From Kutzneria sp035492655 (GTDB lineage: Bacteria > Actinomycetota > Actinomycetes > Mycobacteriales > Pseudonocardiaceae), in the NCBI GenBank assembly GCA_035492655.1, contig DATJJB010000651.1, forward strand, positions 10,352 through 74,351: a stretch of 64,000 bases of DNA, in the 5' to 3' direction. Positions 44,287 to 51,367 of this stretch are shown piece after piece. How positions within the stretch are numbered: the stretch's first letter is position 1; every line of letters starts with the position of its first letter. The position numbers and the translations under genes were made by a program. Under the pieces are notes generated by a model that was not told where the DNA came from, searched no databases, and was given only the letters and a program-made list of their open reading frames with translations.

Positions 44287-45288
44287 GTGGTGAGCATCGT
44301 GGACGTCGCGCGGGCGGCCGGCGTCGCACCGAGCACGGTGTCGTACGTGATCAGCGGCAAGAGACGCATCTCGCCGAGCACCCGGCAGCGGGTCGAGCAG
44401 TGCATCCGCGAACTGGACTACCACCCCAACGCCGGGGCGCGGGCGTTGGCCAGCAGCCGCACCAACGTGCTCGCGCTGGCCGTGCCGCTGCGCCAGGACC
44501 TCAACCTCTCGGTGATCATGCAGTTCGTCTCCTCGGTCGTGACCTCGGCCCGTGAGCACGGGCTCGACCTGTTGTTGCTCACCAAGGACGACGGTCCGGC
44601 CGAGTTACGTCGAGTGGCGTCCTCGGCCATCGCCGACGCGCTGATCGTGATGGACGTCGAGTCGGTCGACGGCCGGCTCCCGATGCTGTCCACGCTGGAC
44701 CGGCCGGCCGTGCTGATCGGACTTCCCGACCAGCACAACGGCCTGAACTGCGTCGATCTCGACTTCACCGCCGCCGGTGAGACGTGCGTGCGGCACCTGG
44801 CCGACCTCGGCCACCGGGACATCGCGCTGATCGGCCCATCGCCCGAGGTCTACCGGCGCGGCACCAGCTTCGCCGGCCGTTTCCGCCGCGGCTTCGACGC
44901 CGCCGCCATCGAACGCGGTGTGCACGCCACCGTCCATCCGTGCGGCCATTCCTACGACGCCGCGATGGCCTGTCTCGAGCAGGTCTTCACCGCGCAGCGC
45001 CCCATCACCGCCCTGGTCGTGCACAACGAGGCCGTGCTGCCGGACGTCCTCACCGGCCTGGCCGCGCGCGGTCTCCGTGTGCCGGAGGATATCTCGGTTG
45101 TCGCCCTCTGCCCGGACAATATGGCCGACAACGGCGCTGTCGCCGTGACCAATGTGGCCATTCCCGCCCCCGAGGTCGGCGATCTGGCCGTACGCATGAC
45201 GATCCGTCAACTTGCCGGGCCGCCGGAGCCCGAGGTGCACCTGCTGCCGCCGCGGCTGACCGTACGGGACAGCACCGCTCGGGTGTGA
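44287..45288 (+). CDS. LacI-family transcriptional regulator
   Basis: This 333-residue protein has an N-terminal HTH 'IVDVARAAGVAPSTVSYVISGKRRISPSTRQRV' pattern followed by a hinge ('NAGARALASSRTNVL') and a periplasmic-binding-protein-like effector domain. GTG at 44287 follows GGAGGGC. Codon 107 is TTA (44605-44607), implying bldA-dependence. It lies 49 bases upstream of the MFS gene, a plausible target together with the preceding cluster. Confidence 0.95.
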   Translation: MVSIVDVARAAGVAPSTVSYVISGKRRISPSTRQRVEQCIRELDYHPNAGARALASSRTNVLALAVPLRQDLNLSVIMQFVSSVVTSAREHGLDLLLLTKDDGPAELRRVASSAIADALIVMDVESVDGRLPMLSTLDRPAVLIGLPDQHNGLNCVDLDFTAAGETCVRHLADLGHRDIALIGPSPEVYRRGTSFAGRFRRGFDAAAIERGVHATVHPCGHSYDAAMACLEQVFTAQRPITALVVHNEAVLPDVLTGLAARGLRVPEDISVVALCPDNMADNGAVAVTNVAIPAPEVGDLAVRMTIRQLAGPPEPEVHLLPPRLTVRDSTARV

Positions 45289-45337
45289 CCGCCGATCGGC
45301 CCGTTGATCCCACCGCTGGACGCGGCAAGATCAAGGC

Positions 45338-46480
45338 ATGGCGGACGTGAGCAGGATTCGGCTCGTCGCGGTCTATGCCGGCGCGACCATCGGGCCGCTG
45401 GCCGGCGGGCTGGTCGCGCCGATGCTGCCGGAACTGAGCCAGTCGCTGCACACGTCCGTGACCGACGCCGCCGGCTCCGTGACGGTGTACTTCATCCCGT
45501 TCGCACTGCTGCAACTGGTGTCGGGGACGTTGGGCGAGCGCTGGGGTATTCGACGGACCGTCCGCACGGCGTACCTGGTGTTCATGGTGGCGTCACTGGG
45601 CTGCATGGTCGCGCCGAGCCTGGAGGTGTTCCTGGCCGGCCGGGCGGTGCTGGGCGCGGCGAACGCGTTCACCTCGCCGTTGTTGCTGGCCAGCCTGGGC
45701 GACCTGGTGCCACGGGAGCGGCTGGGACGCGCCGTCGGCCTGTACGCGAGCTGCATGTCCGGCGGGCAGTCATTTTCGCCGCTGATCGGCGGCCTGGCCG
45801 CCGGCGTGGATTGGCGGCTGGGGTTCGCGGTCGTGGCGGCGGTGTCGGTGGCGCTGGCTTTCGTGCCGCCGCTGGGCGAACCGCGGCCGGGCGCGTCGGC
45901 GCCGCCGTGGCGGCCGTTGCTGAGCGTGCGGATGGGTCTGCTGTCGACGAGCGCGGTGGCATCGTTCCTCGGCGGCGCGGGACTGCCGTTCCTGGTTGCG
46001 TTGTACGCACACGATTTCCTGGGGGCGTCACCACAGATGGCCGGCGTGTCGCTGGTCGGCTTCGGTCTGGCCGGTCTGGTGTTGGGGCCGGTCTGGGGCA
46101 TGGTGTGCGACCGCTTCGGGCCCAAGACGGTCGGCGTGATCGGCGCGGTGACCGGCGCTGGTCTGGTCGCGGCGATCGGCTTGACCGGGGCGCTCTGGTC
46201 GCTCGCGGCGTGTTGGACGGTTGCCGGGGCGGCGTCCGCGATGCTGACCGTGTCGTTGCAGAACCTGACGATGAGCGCGGTGCCGGGCAACCGGGCCGGG
46301 GCGGTGTCGGTGGTGTCGGGGTTCCGCTTCGCCGGCAGTGCGCTGGCCCCGGCGGCCTGGCTTCCCGTGTACCACAATGGGTGCACGATCGCCTTTGCCC
46401 TGGCCGGAAGTACCCAGCTGATCGCGGCGGCTGCGTTAGTCTGCCTGCGTGGTCGACATGATCCTGCCGCGTTACGGTGA
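45338..46480 (+). CDS. MFS transporter (third)
   Basis: This 380-residue, 12-TM permease has 'VSGTLGERWGIRRTVRTAYLVF' (motif A) and 'AGRAVLGAANAFTSPLLLASLGDLVPRERLGRAVGLYASCMSGG'-type central motifs (quoted in part). Codon 367 is TTA (46436-46438). ATG at 45338. Its 3' end overlaps the phosphodiesterase gene by 32 bases. The substrate may be a sugar, as the LacI gene precedes it. Confidence 0.88.
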   Translation: MADVSRIRLVAVYAGATIGPLAGGLVAPMLPELSQSLHTSVTDAAGSVTVYFIPFALLQLVSGTLGERWGIRRTVRTAYLVFMVASLGCMVAPSLEVFLAGRAVLGAANAFTSPLLLASLGDLVPRERLGRAVGLYASCMSGGQSFSPLIGGLAAGVDWRLGFAVVAAVSVALAFVPPLGEPRPGASAPPWRPLLSVRMGLLSTSAVASFLGGAGLPFLVALYAHDFLGASPQMAGVSLVGFGLAGLVLGPVWGMVCDRFGPKTVGVIGAVTGAGLVAAIGLTGALWSLAACWTVAGAASAMLTVSLQNLTMSAVPGNRAGAVSVVSGFRFAGSALAPAAWLPVYHNGCTIAFALAGSTQLIAAAALVCLRGRHDPAALR

Positions 46481-47555
46481 GCGTTCGCTGTGCGAGGTGA
46501 CGCCGTCACTGCTGGCGGCGCTCGGCGTGGCCGGGTTCGACAACGTCCTCGGCGTCGAGCGGGCCTCGGCAGCCTGCCTGCTGGTGATCGACGGCCTTGG
46601 CTGGGACCTGCTGCACGCCCATGCCGACGAGGCCCCGTTCCTGGCCCGGCACGCGATCGGCACCGAGCCGTTGACCGCGGGGTTCCCGAGCACGACGGCG
46701 ACCAGCGTGTCCACGTTCGGCACCGGACTGCCTTCGGGCCAGCACGGCATCGTCGGCTACAGCTTCGCCGCGCCGGACCTGCTCTACGCCCTGCCGTGGC
46801 GCGTCGACGGCGTCGACGCACGGGAAACGCTGGTGCCGGAGCGGATCCAGCCACTGCCGACAGTGTTCGAACGTGCCGACATCGACGTCACCATCGCGGC
46901 CCCGATGCTGCAACGCGGCTCCGGCCTGACGCGGAGCGTGCTGCGCGGCGGTGCCTTCGAGCCGGTGTTCGCTTTCGGCGACCTCAGCTCCAAGATCGCC
47001 GCCAACCGCAGCGGGTTCTGCTACGCGTACCACGGTGATCTGGACACCATGGGCCACCTCTACGGCCCGGGGTCGGACGCCTGGCGCTGGCAGCTCAACC
47101 ACATCGACCGACTCATCGCGACCGTCGTCGACGCCCTGCCACCCGGCGCCCTGCTGGCCGTCACGGCCGACCACGGCATGGTCGAGATGAATTCCACTGT
47201 GGACTTCGACACGGAACCCCTTCTCCAGGAAGGAGTTCGCCTGCTCGGCGGCGAACCCCGGGCCCGACACGTCTACACCGAGCCCGGCGCGGCGCCGGAT
47301 GTCCGGGCAACGTGGCAGGACATGCTGGGCGACAAGGCAATCGTCGTCACCCAGGAACAGGCGATCGACGAGAACTGGTTCGGTCCGGTCACCGAGCGCG
47401 TACGGCCGCGCATCGGCAACGTCCTCGCCGCCGCACTCGGCGGGACCGGCATCATCCGCTCCGACAAGGAGAAGATGGAGTCCGCACTCGTCGGCGTGCA
47501 CGGTTCGCTGACCCCCGCGGAGATGCGGGTGCCGTTCCTGACCTTCGTCGGCTAG
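46449..47555 (+). CDS. Alkaline-phosphatase-superfamily nucleotide pyrophosphatase/phosphodiesterase
   Basis: This 368-residue protein has metal-site motifs 'LLVIDGLGWDLL', nucleophile Thr in 'AGFPSTTATSVSTFGTG', 'HGDLDTMGHLYGPGS' and 'AVTADHGMVEM', and a C-terminal 'GVHGSLTPAEMRVPFL'. These are the six metal-ligand positions of the NPP/phosphodiesterase branch. No signal peptide, so it is cytosolic. GTG at 46449 or ATG at 46458. Confidence 0.92.
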   Translation: MVDMILPRYGERSLCEVTPSLLAALGVAGFDNVLGVERASAACLLVIDGLGWDLLHAHADEAPFLARHAIGTEPLTAGFPSTTATSVSTFGTGLPSGQHGIVGYSFAAPDLLYALPWRVDGVDARETLVPERIQPLPTVFERADIDVTIAAPMLQRGSGLTRSVLRGGAFEPVFAFGDLSSKIAANRSGFCYAYHGDLDTMGHLYGPGSDAWRWQLNHIDRLIATVVDALPPGALLAVTADHGMVEMNSTVDFDTEPLLQEGVRLLGGEPRARHVYTEPGAAPDVRATWQDMLGDKAIVVTQEQAIDENWFGPVTERVRPRIGNVLAAALGGTGIIRSDKEKMESALVGVHGSLTPAEMRVPFLTFVG

Positions 47556-49111
47556 CCGGCGTAGAGCTTGCGCAGCTCGAACTTCTGTACCTTGCCGGTG
47601 GCGGTGCGGGGCAGGCTGTCGACGATGATCAGCGCGGTCGGCTTCTTGTACGAGGCGAGCTTGTCCCGGCAGTGCTCGACGACCTCGTCCAGGGTGGGCG
47701 GATCGGCCGGGTCTACGGGGGTCACGACGGCGACGGGGGTCTGCACCCACTTCTCGTGCTTGACCCCGATCACGGCGACCTCCGCCACCTTGGGATGGCC
47801 GTCGATGACGGCCTCCACCTCGGCGCAGTAGATGTTCTCGCCGCCGGAGATGATCATGTCTTTCTTCCGGTCCACCACCCAGATGAAGCCGTCCTCGTCG
47901 GCCTGGCACAGGTCGCCGGAGTGGAACCAGCCGCCGGCGAAGGCCTCGGCGGTCGCCTCGGGCTTGCCCCAGTAGCCGGGGGTGATCACCGGACCGCGGT
48001 AGACGATCTCGCCGACCTGGCCGGGCTTCACGTCCCGCAACTCGTCGTCGACGATACGCACCTCGATGCCGGGAATCGGCGTGCCGATCGACCCGCGCTT
48101 GCGCACGGCGTCCTCGGCGCGCAGCAGACACACCGTCGCACAGGTCTCGGTCTGACCGAAGGCGGTGAACGCCGCCGCGTTCGGGAAGGTGTCGGCCAGC
48201 GCCTGCAAGGTCGACGGCGTGGCCGGCGACGCACCCCAGGTTATGTTGCTCAGCGCCAGGTTCCGTTCCTTCACGCCCGGCACCGCGCAGATCGCCTGCC
48301 ACTGGCTCGGCACGAAGAAGGTGGTGGTGATCTGTTCCCGCTCCAGCAGATCGACCACGCCGGCCGGGTCGAAGCCGGCGCCGGAGTAGATCACCACACG
48401 GTCGCCGCCGAGCAGCCGGCCCAGCGCCGTGCCCATGCCGGCGATGTGGAACATCGGCACGCCGAGCAGCACCACCTCGCCGTCCGGGCACTTGCCGCCG
48501 GCCGCGATCCGTTGCAGCATCCCGGCCATGATGAGGTTGCGGTGGGTCAGCACCGCACCCTTGGGCCGACCGGTGGTGCCCGAGGTGTACATGATGAAGG
48601 CCGGATCCTGTTCCGGCACCACGATGTCCAGGTCGTCGTCCGGCTCGGCGGCCAGCGCCGCCTCGAAGTCGTCGCCGATGCACAGGGTCGACCGCACACA
48701 GTCCACTTCGGACAGCGCCGCCTCGGCCAGCGGGGCCGTGACCGGATCCACGATCATCAGGGTGGCCGCGCAGTCGTGCACGATGTAGGCGACTTCGCCG
48801 GCCACCAAGCGGAAGTTGACCGGCACCACGATCGCACCCAGCCGCAGGACGGCGTAGAACGCCTCCGCGGTCTCGATGTGGTTGGTGGCCAGCACCGCCA
48901 CCCGGTCGCCGGCGTGCACGCCACGCTCGCGCAATGCCCTGGCCAGCCGATTGACCCGCCGGTCGAGCTCGGTGTAGGTGCGCCGGGTGTCGTCCAGCTG
49001 CAACGCCACCCGCTCCGGGTGGATTCGGGCAGTCCGGGCCAGCTGATTGGCCAGCGCCATGCTGCCGGCCGCGGTGGCGGCCGCGACGTCCGGGTGCGAT
49101 GCAGCGATCAT
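47552..49111 (-). CDS. Acyl-CoA synthetase / AMP-dependent ligase
   Basis: This 519-residue ANL-family adenylate-forming enzyme has the P-loop 'IMYTSGTTGRPKGAVLTHRN' near residue 170, A5 'FGQTETCATVC', A7 'WFHSGDLCQADEDGFIWVVDRKKDMIISGG' (given in part), and a C-terminal catalytic Lys region 'PRTATGKVQKFELR'. It activates a carboxylic acid to its CoA thioester; the substrate is not readable. ATG at 49111 follows GGGAG by 8 bases. Convergent with the phosphodiesterase gene (4-base overlap). Confidence 0.93.
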   Translation of the reverse strand: MIAASHPDVAAATAAGSMALANQLARTARIHPERVALQLDDTRRTYTELDRRVNRLARALRERGVHAGDRVAVLATNHIETAEAFYAVLRLGAIVVPVNFRLVAGEVAYIVHDCAATLMIVDPVTAPLAEAALSEVDCVRSTLCIGDDFEAALAAEPDDDLDIVVPEQDPAFIMYTSGTTGRPKGAVLTHRNLIMAGMLQRIAAGGKCPDGEVVLLGVPMFHIAGMGTALGRLLGGDRVVIYSGAGFDPAGVVDLLEREQITTTFFVPSQWQAICAVPGVKERNLALSNITWGASPATPSTLQALADTFPNAAAFTAFGQTETCATVCLLRAEDAVRKRGSIGTPIPGIEVRIVDDELRDVKPGQVGEIVYRGPVITPGYWGKPEATAEAFAGGWFHSGDLCQADEDGFIWVVDRKKDMIISGGENIYCAEVEAVIDGHPKVAEVAVIGVKHEKWVQTPVAVVTPVDPADPPTLDEVVEHCRDKLASYKKPTALIIVDSLPRTATGKVQKFELRKLYAG

Positions 49112-49188
49112 CGTCCACACTCCCTTGTGCGCCAGGCCGTTTCGACGCTACCCAGGCAGCGCGGCCGTGACAACACCCGGCCGGCGGA

Positions 49189-49773
49189 TCAAGCCCCCAG
49201 CCGGCACAACGTCCACCGCGGCGGCGGCCAGGCGGTCGGGTCGCCGTCCGCGACCCACTCGGTGATCGTCCCCGGCCCGATCGCCACGTCGAAGTCACGC
49301 AGCAACGGCTGGTTGCCGAACGTGACCAGTGATGCCTCGACCGTTTCCTGGTGACCGACGGCGATCACCGTTTCGTCCCGATGTCGGGCCGCCAGTTCGA
49401 GCAGCGTGCGGCTGACCCGGAGCACGAGCTCCGCCCACGCCTCGTTGCCCGTTTCGAACGGGCGGAACACCCCGCCGCCGGCACTGCCGAAGCGCCGCTG
49501 GAATTCCGCGGCGGTCAGGCCGGTGGCCTCCGGCGGCGTGTGCCAGGTGCACAGACCGCATTCTTGGGTCACGCCGACCCCGAGCCGCTCCGCGATCACC
49601 GCCGCCGTCTCGATCGCCCGCACCTCCGTGGACGAGTACACGACCACAGGCCCCTCGACCGCGAGCCGCTCGGCCACCGCCGCCGCCTGCGACCGACCAC
49701 CCTCGGTCAGCCCTTCCGGGCCGCGCAGCGTGTGCTCGGATTCGCCGTGTCGAACCAGCAGCAGTCGGGCCAT
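49189..49773 (-). CDS. Histidine-phosphatase-superfamily (PhoE-like) protein
   Basis: This 194-residue protein starts 'MARLLLVRHGESEHT', with the RHG catalytic His near residue 9, second His in 'VIAVGHQETVEA', and Glu in 'VYSSTEVRAIETA'. ATG at 49773 is chosen because the fold begins there. Divergent from the tRNA transcription unit. Confidence 0.93.
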   Translation of the reverse strand: MARLLLVRHGESEHTLRGPEGLTEGGRSQAAAVAERLAVEGPVVVYSSTEVRAIETAAVIAERLGVGVTQECGLCTWHTPPEATGLTAAEFQRRFGSAGGGVFRPFETGNEAWAELVLRVSRTLLELAARHRDETVIAVGHQETVEASLVTFGNQPLLRDFDVAIGPGTITEWVADGDPTAWPPPRWTLCRLGA

Positions 49774-49808
49774 GCCACACACTCCACTGTGGACCGAAGA
49801 AAACACCG

Positions 49809-49838
49809 TTGACGACAGGGCCGTCGTCGAGGCACTCT
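49809..49838 (+). promoter_or_regulatory. Candidate promoter of the leader-tRNA unit
   Basis: TTGACG at 49809-49814 is followed after 18 bases by CACTCT at 49833-49838, a moderate -35/-10 pair. Predicted start near 49845 is about 12 bases ahead of a perfect Shine-Dalgarno AAGGAG, leaving a tight leader. An 11-base palindrome TCCACTGTGGA lies upstream near 49785. Confidence 0.5.
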
Positions 49839-49869
49839 ATCCACAGCCACCGAACGAAGGAGTCCCGCC

Positions 49870-49893
49870 ATGCTTTGTCAGCTGCTGCTGTAG
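49870..49893 (+). CDS. Seven-codon leader peptide M-L-C-Q-L-L-L upstream of tRNA genes
   Basis: Codons are ATG CTT TGT CAG CTG CTG CTG then TAG at 49891-49893. AAGGAG at 49857-49862 lies 7 bases before the ATG, one of the best ribosome sites in the window. CTT and TGT are rare codons in such GC-rich genomes. An intrinsic terminator begins 29 bases after the stop, and tRNAs able to read CTT (GAG anticodon), TGT (GCA) and CTG (CAG) follow. Only the Gln codon has no match. This has the architecture of a transcription-attenuation leader that senses charged Leu and Cys tRNA. It is too short to be a functional protein. Confidence 0.8.
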   Translation: MLCQLLL

Positions 49894-49921
49894 GGGTCGG
49901 CTCTCGACGTTCGTCGATGCG

Positions 49922-49949
49922 GCCGCCGCGATCTCGTGGCGGCTTTTTT
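49922..49949 (+). terminator. Attenuator: intrinsic terminator between leader peptide and tRNAs
   Basis: A 9-bp stem GCCGCCGCG/CGTGGCGGC (49922-49930 with 49935-49943, including one G-T pair) has loop ATCT, and is followed by six T (49944-49949). U-runs of this length are rare in GC-rich actinomycetes. Just upstream, TCGAC/GTCGA (49904-49908 with 49913-49917), extended by CGGC (49898-49901) with GCCG (49922-49925), could compete for the terminator's left arm as an antiterminator. That pairing is by eye and weak. Confidence 0.85.
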
Positions 49950-49960
49950 GTTGCGCTCAA

Positions 49961-50034
49961 GCGGCTCTGGCCCAACTGGCAGAGGCATCGGGTCGAGGGC
50001 CCGAAGGTTCGGGGTTCGAGTCCCCGGGGCCGCA
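49961..50034 (+). tRNA. tRNA with GAG (Leu) anticodon, short variable loop, C33
   Basis: The 74-base cloverleaf has acceptor GCGGCTC/GGGCCGC, discriminator A50034, anticodon stem TCGGG/CCCGA (49988-49992 with 50000-50004), loop TCGAGGG with anticodon GAG at 49995-49997, variable loop AGGTT (5 bases), and T-arm CGGGG-TTCGAGT-CCCCG. Two oddities: position 33, nearly always U, is C; and the variable loop is short whereas bacterial tRNA-Leu is class II with a long arm. No CCA is encoded. Charging with Leu is therefore uncertain. Confidence 0.8.
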
Positions 50035-50035
50035 C

Positions 50036-50109
50036 GCCTTCGTAGCCCAACTGGCAGAGGCGCCGGATTCAGGATCCGGTCGTTCCAGGTTCGAGTCCTG
50101 GCGAAGGCA
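50036..50109 (+). tRNA. tRNA with CAG (Leu) anticodon, short variable loop
   Basis: The 74-base cloverleaf, one base after the first tRNA, has acceptor GCCTTCG/CGAAGGC, discriminator A50109, anticodon stem CCGGA/TCCGG, loop TTCAGGA with anticodon CAG at 50070-50072, variable loop TCGTT, and T-arm CCAGG-TTCGAGT-CCTGG. Its D-arm (GCCCAACTGGCAGAGGC) is identical to the first tRNA's, so the two are related. It would read CTG, the codon present three times in the leader. The short variable loop is wrong for bacterial tRNA-Leu. CCA is not encoded. Confidence 0.85.
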
Positions 50110-50114
50110 CGCCT

Positions 50115-50185
50115 GGCCCACGTCACGACGGTCGTGTGACGGTCTGCAAAACCGTTGGCACCGGGTTCGACTCCCGGGTGGGCTT
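50115..50185 (+). tRNA. tRNA-Cys (GCA) with reduced D-arm
   Basis: The 71-base tRNA has acceptor GGCCCAC/GTGGGCT (first pair G-U), discriminator T50185 (U73, a Cys identity element), anticodon stem ACGGT/ACCGT, loop CTGCAAA with anticodon GCA at 50146-50148, variable loop TGGCA, and T-arm CCGGG-TTCGACT-CCCGG. The D-stem CACG/CGTG encloses only five bases (ACGGT), and two bases lie between D-stem and anticodon stem, one base fewer overall than a standard bacterial tRNA-Cys. CCA is not encoded. The anticodon matches TGT in the leader peptide. Confidence 0.85.
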
Positions 50186-50194
50186 CGACCGGGA

Positions 50195-50230
50195 CCGGCC
50201 TGTGGACGCGGATTCCCGTCCACAGGCCGG
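50195..50230. terminator. Terminator closing the tRNA unit
   Basis: A perfect 14-bp inverted repeat (50195-50208 with 50217-50230) with an 8-base loop lies between the tRNA-Cys gene and the convergent CHRD gene, and can serve both strands. There is no T run. Confidence 0.75.
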
Positions 50231-50238
50231 AACTCGGC

Positions 50239-51225
50239 TCAGAACAGCTGGCCGCGCGCGGCACCGCCCGGGAACTGGGCGCTGTGCAGGTTGGCGTAGA
50301 ACGAAAGCGGGTGCCGAGCGAGGTCGGTGACGAGCGTGGGATCAACGCCGGTCACGGTGCCGGCGACGGCGAAGATGGTGGCCGGCACGGCAGTGCCGAT
50401 CAGCGGCACGACCACGGGGCCGTTCTGGCCGAAAGGCGCCTTGTGGATGTGTGCCAGGGTGGGCTGAAGGTTGGTCCACGCGAAGGCGAACGTGACGGAA
50501 GTGCCACTCGGGCGGATGAAGGCCACGGCGTTGGCCTTGGGGTCACCGACGGCCGGCTGACCGGCGACGGGAACCTCCTGCCGCCCGTTCATGAACGCGT
50601 GCAGGCCACCGCCCCGCAGCAGCTGGAGCATGTCGGCCGGGTTGCGCAGCGGGGACAGCTGCCCACGCACCGCGCCACCGGGGAACTCGGCAGTGTGCAG
50701 ATTCAGGTAGAAGCCGGCCGGGTTGCTGCGCAGGCCGTCAGCGGTGGCCTGGTCGGTGATGGTGGTGGTGCCGGCGGCGGAAGTGAGGTTGGCCGGCATG
50801 GGCGTGCCCCACAACGGCACCTTCACGTCACCGTTCACGCCGGCGACGCCGGCGTGGATGTGCGCGAGGGTGGGCGCGGTGATTTTCTTCCACGAGAAGG
50901 CGAACGTCACCTTGTCGCCCTGGATCTCGACCAGCCCGGTGGCGCTGCCGTCCGGGTCGCCGACGGCCGGCTTGCCGGCGACCGGGACCTCGTTGGCGCC
51001 GGTCAGCTCGGCCTGCAGGAACACCGGCTTCTGCCGCGACCGGTCGATCGCAGAGGACAACGACTTCGTGGGCGGCGAGGCCGACTCAGTCATACCCGGC
51101 ATCGACATTCCCGGGGACATTCCCGGCATGTCCATGCCCGGCATCGGGTCGGCGGCGGCCACGGCCGAGCCGAGCAGGCCGAGCCCGGCGGTCAGTGCCG
51201 TCAGCGCAAGCAGGCGCACTCGCAT
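50239..51225 (-). CDS. Secreted tandem CHRD-domain protein with Met-rich N-terminus
   Basis: This 328-residue protein has a Sec signal peptide (about 1-25, 'LALTALTAGLGLLGSAVAAA'). A Met/Pro/Gly stretch 'MPGMDMPGMSPGMSMPGM' near residues 28-45 recalls copper-binding Met motifs. Then come two CHRD domains (about 68-190 and 205-328), each with 'EVPVAGxPAVGDP', 'TLAHIH' and 'NLHTAEFPGGAVRGQL'-type motifs. CHRD domains are extracellular folds found in bacterial surface proteins. Divergent from the lipoprotein gene. Confidence 0.9.
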   Translation of the reverse strand: MRVRLLALTALTAGLGLLGSAVAAADPMPGMDMPGMSPGMSMPGMTESASPPTKSLSSAIDRSRQKPVFLQAELTGANEVPVAGKPAVGDPDGSATGLVEIQGDKVTFAFSWKKITAPTLAHIHAGVAGVNGDVKVPLWGTPMPANLTSAAGTTTITDQATADGLRSNPAGFYLNLHTAEFPGGAVRGQLSPLRNPADMLQLLRGGGLHAFMNGRQEVPVAGQPAVGDPKANAVAFIRPSGTSVTFAFAWTNLQPTLAHIHKAPFGQNGPVVVPLIGTAVPATIFAVAGTVTGVDPTLVTDLARHPLSFYANLHSAQFPGGAARGQLF

Positions 51226-51287
51226 GATGTGTCCTTTCGGGACTGTCGTACTGGAAGTTCAGCACCAACACGAGTTCCGTGCCCCGG

Positions 51288-51314
51288 CGGTTCACCCGAA
51301 TTCGGGGTGAACCG
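51288..51314. promoter_or_regulatory. Inverted repeat between CHRD and lipoprotein genes
   Basis: CGGTTCACCC at 51288-51297 and GGGTGAACCG at 51305-51314 form a perfect 10-bp inverted repeat with a 7-base centre containing GAATTC. It sits in the 142-base divergent gap, a likely operator or promoter-overlapping site controlling both secreted proteins. Confidence 0.5.
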
Positions 51315-51367
51315 AATGCGGAATTCCTTCGTGTAGGTCCCGAATCCCCACCATCAGAGGAGTCATC

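Noticed and set aside
49988..50004. Reading the first tRNA's anticodon as CGA (Ser) with a normal U33
   Set aside because: That reading breaks the 5-bp anticodon stem TCGGG/CCCGA; the symmetric cloverleaf gives GAG with C33.
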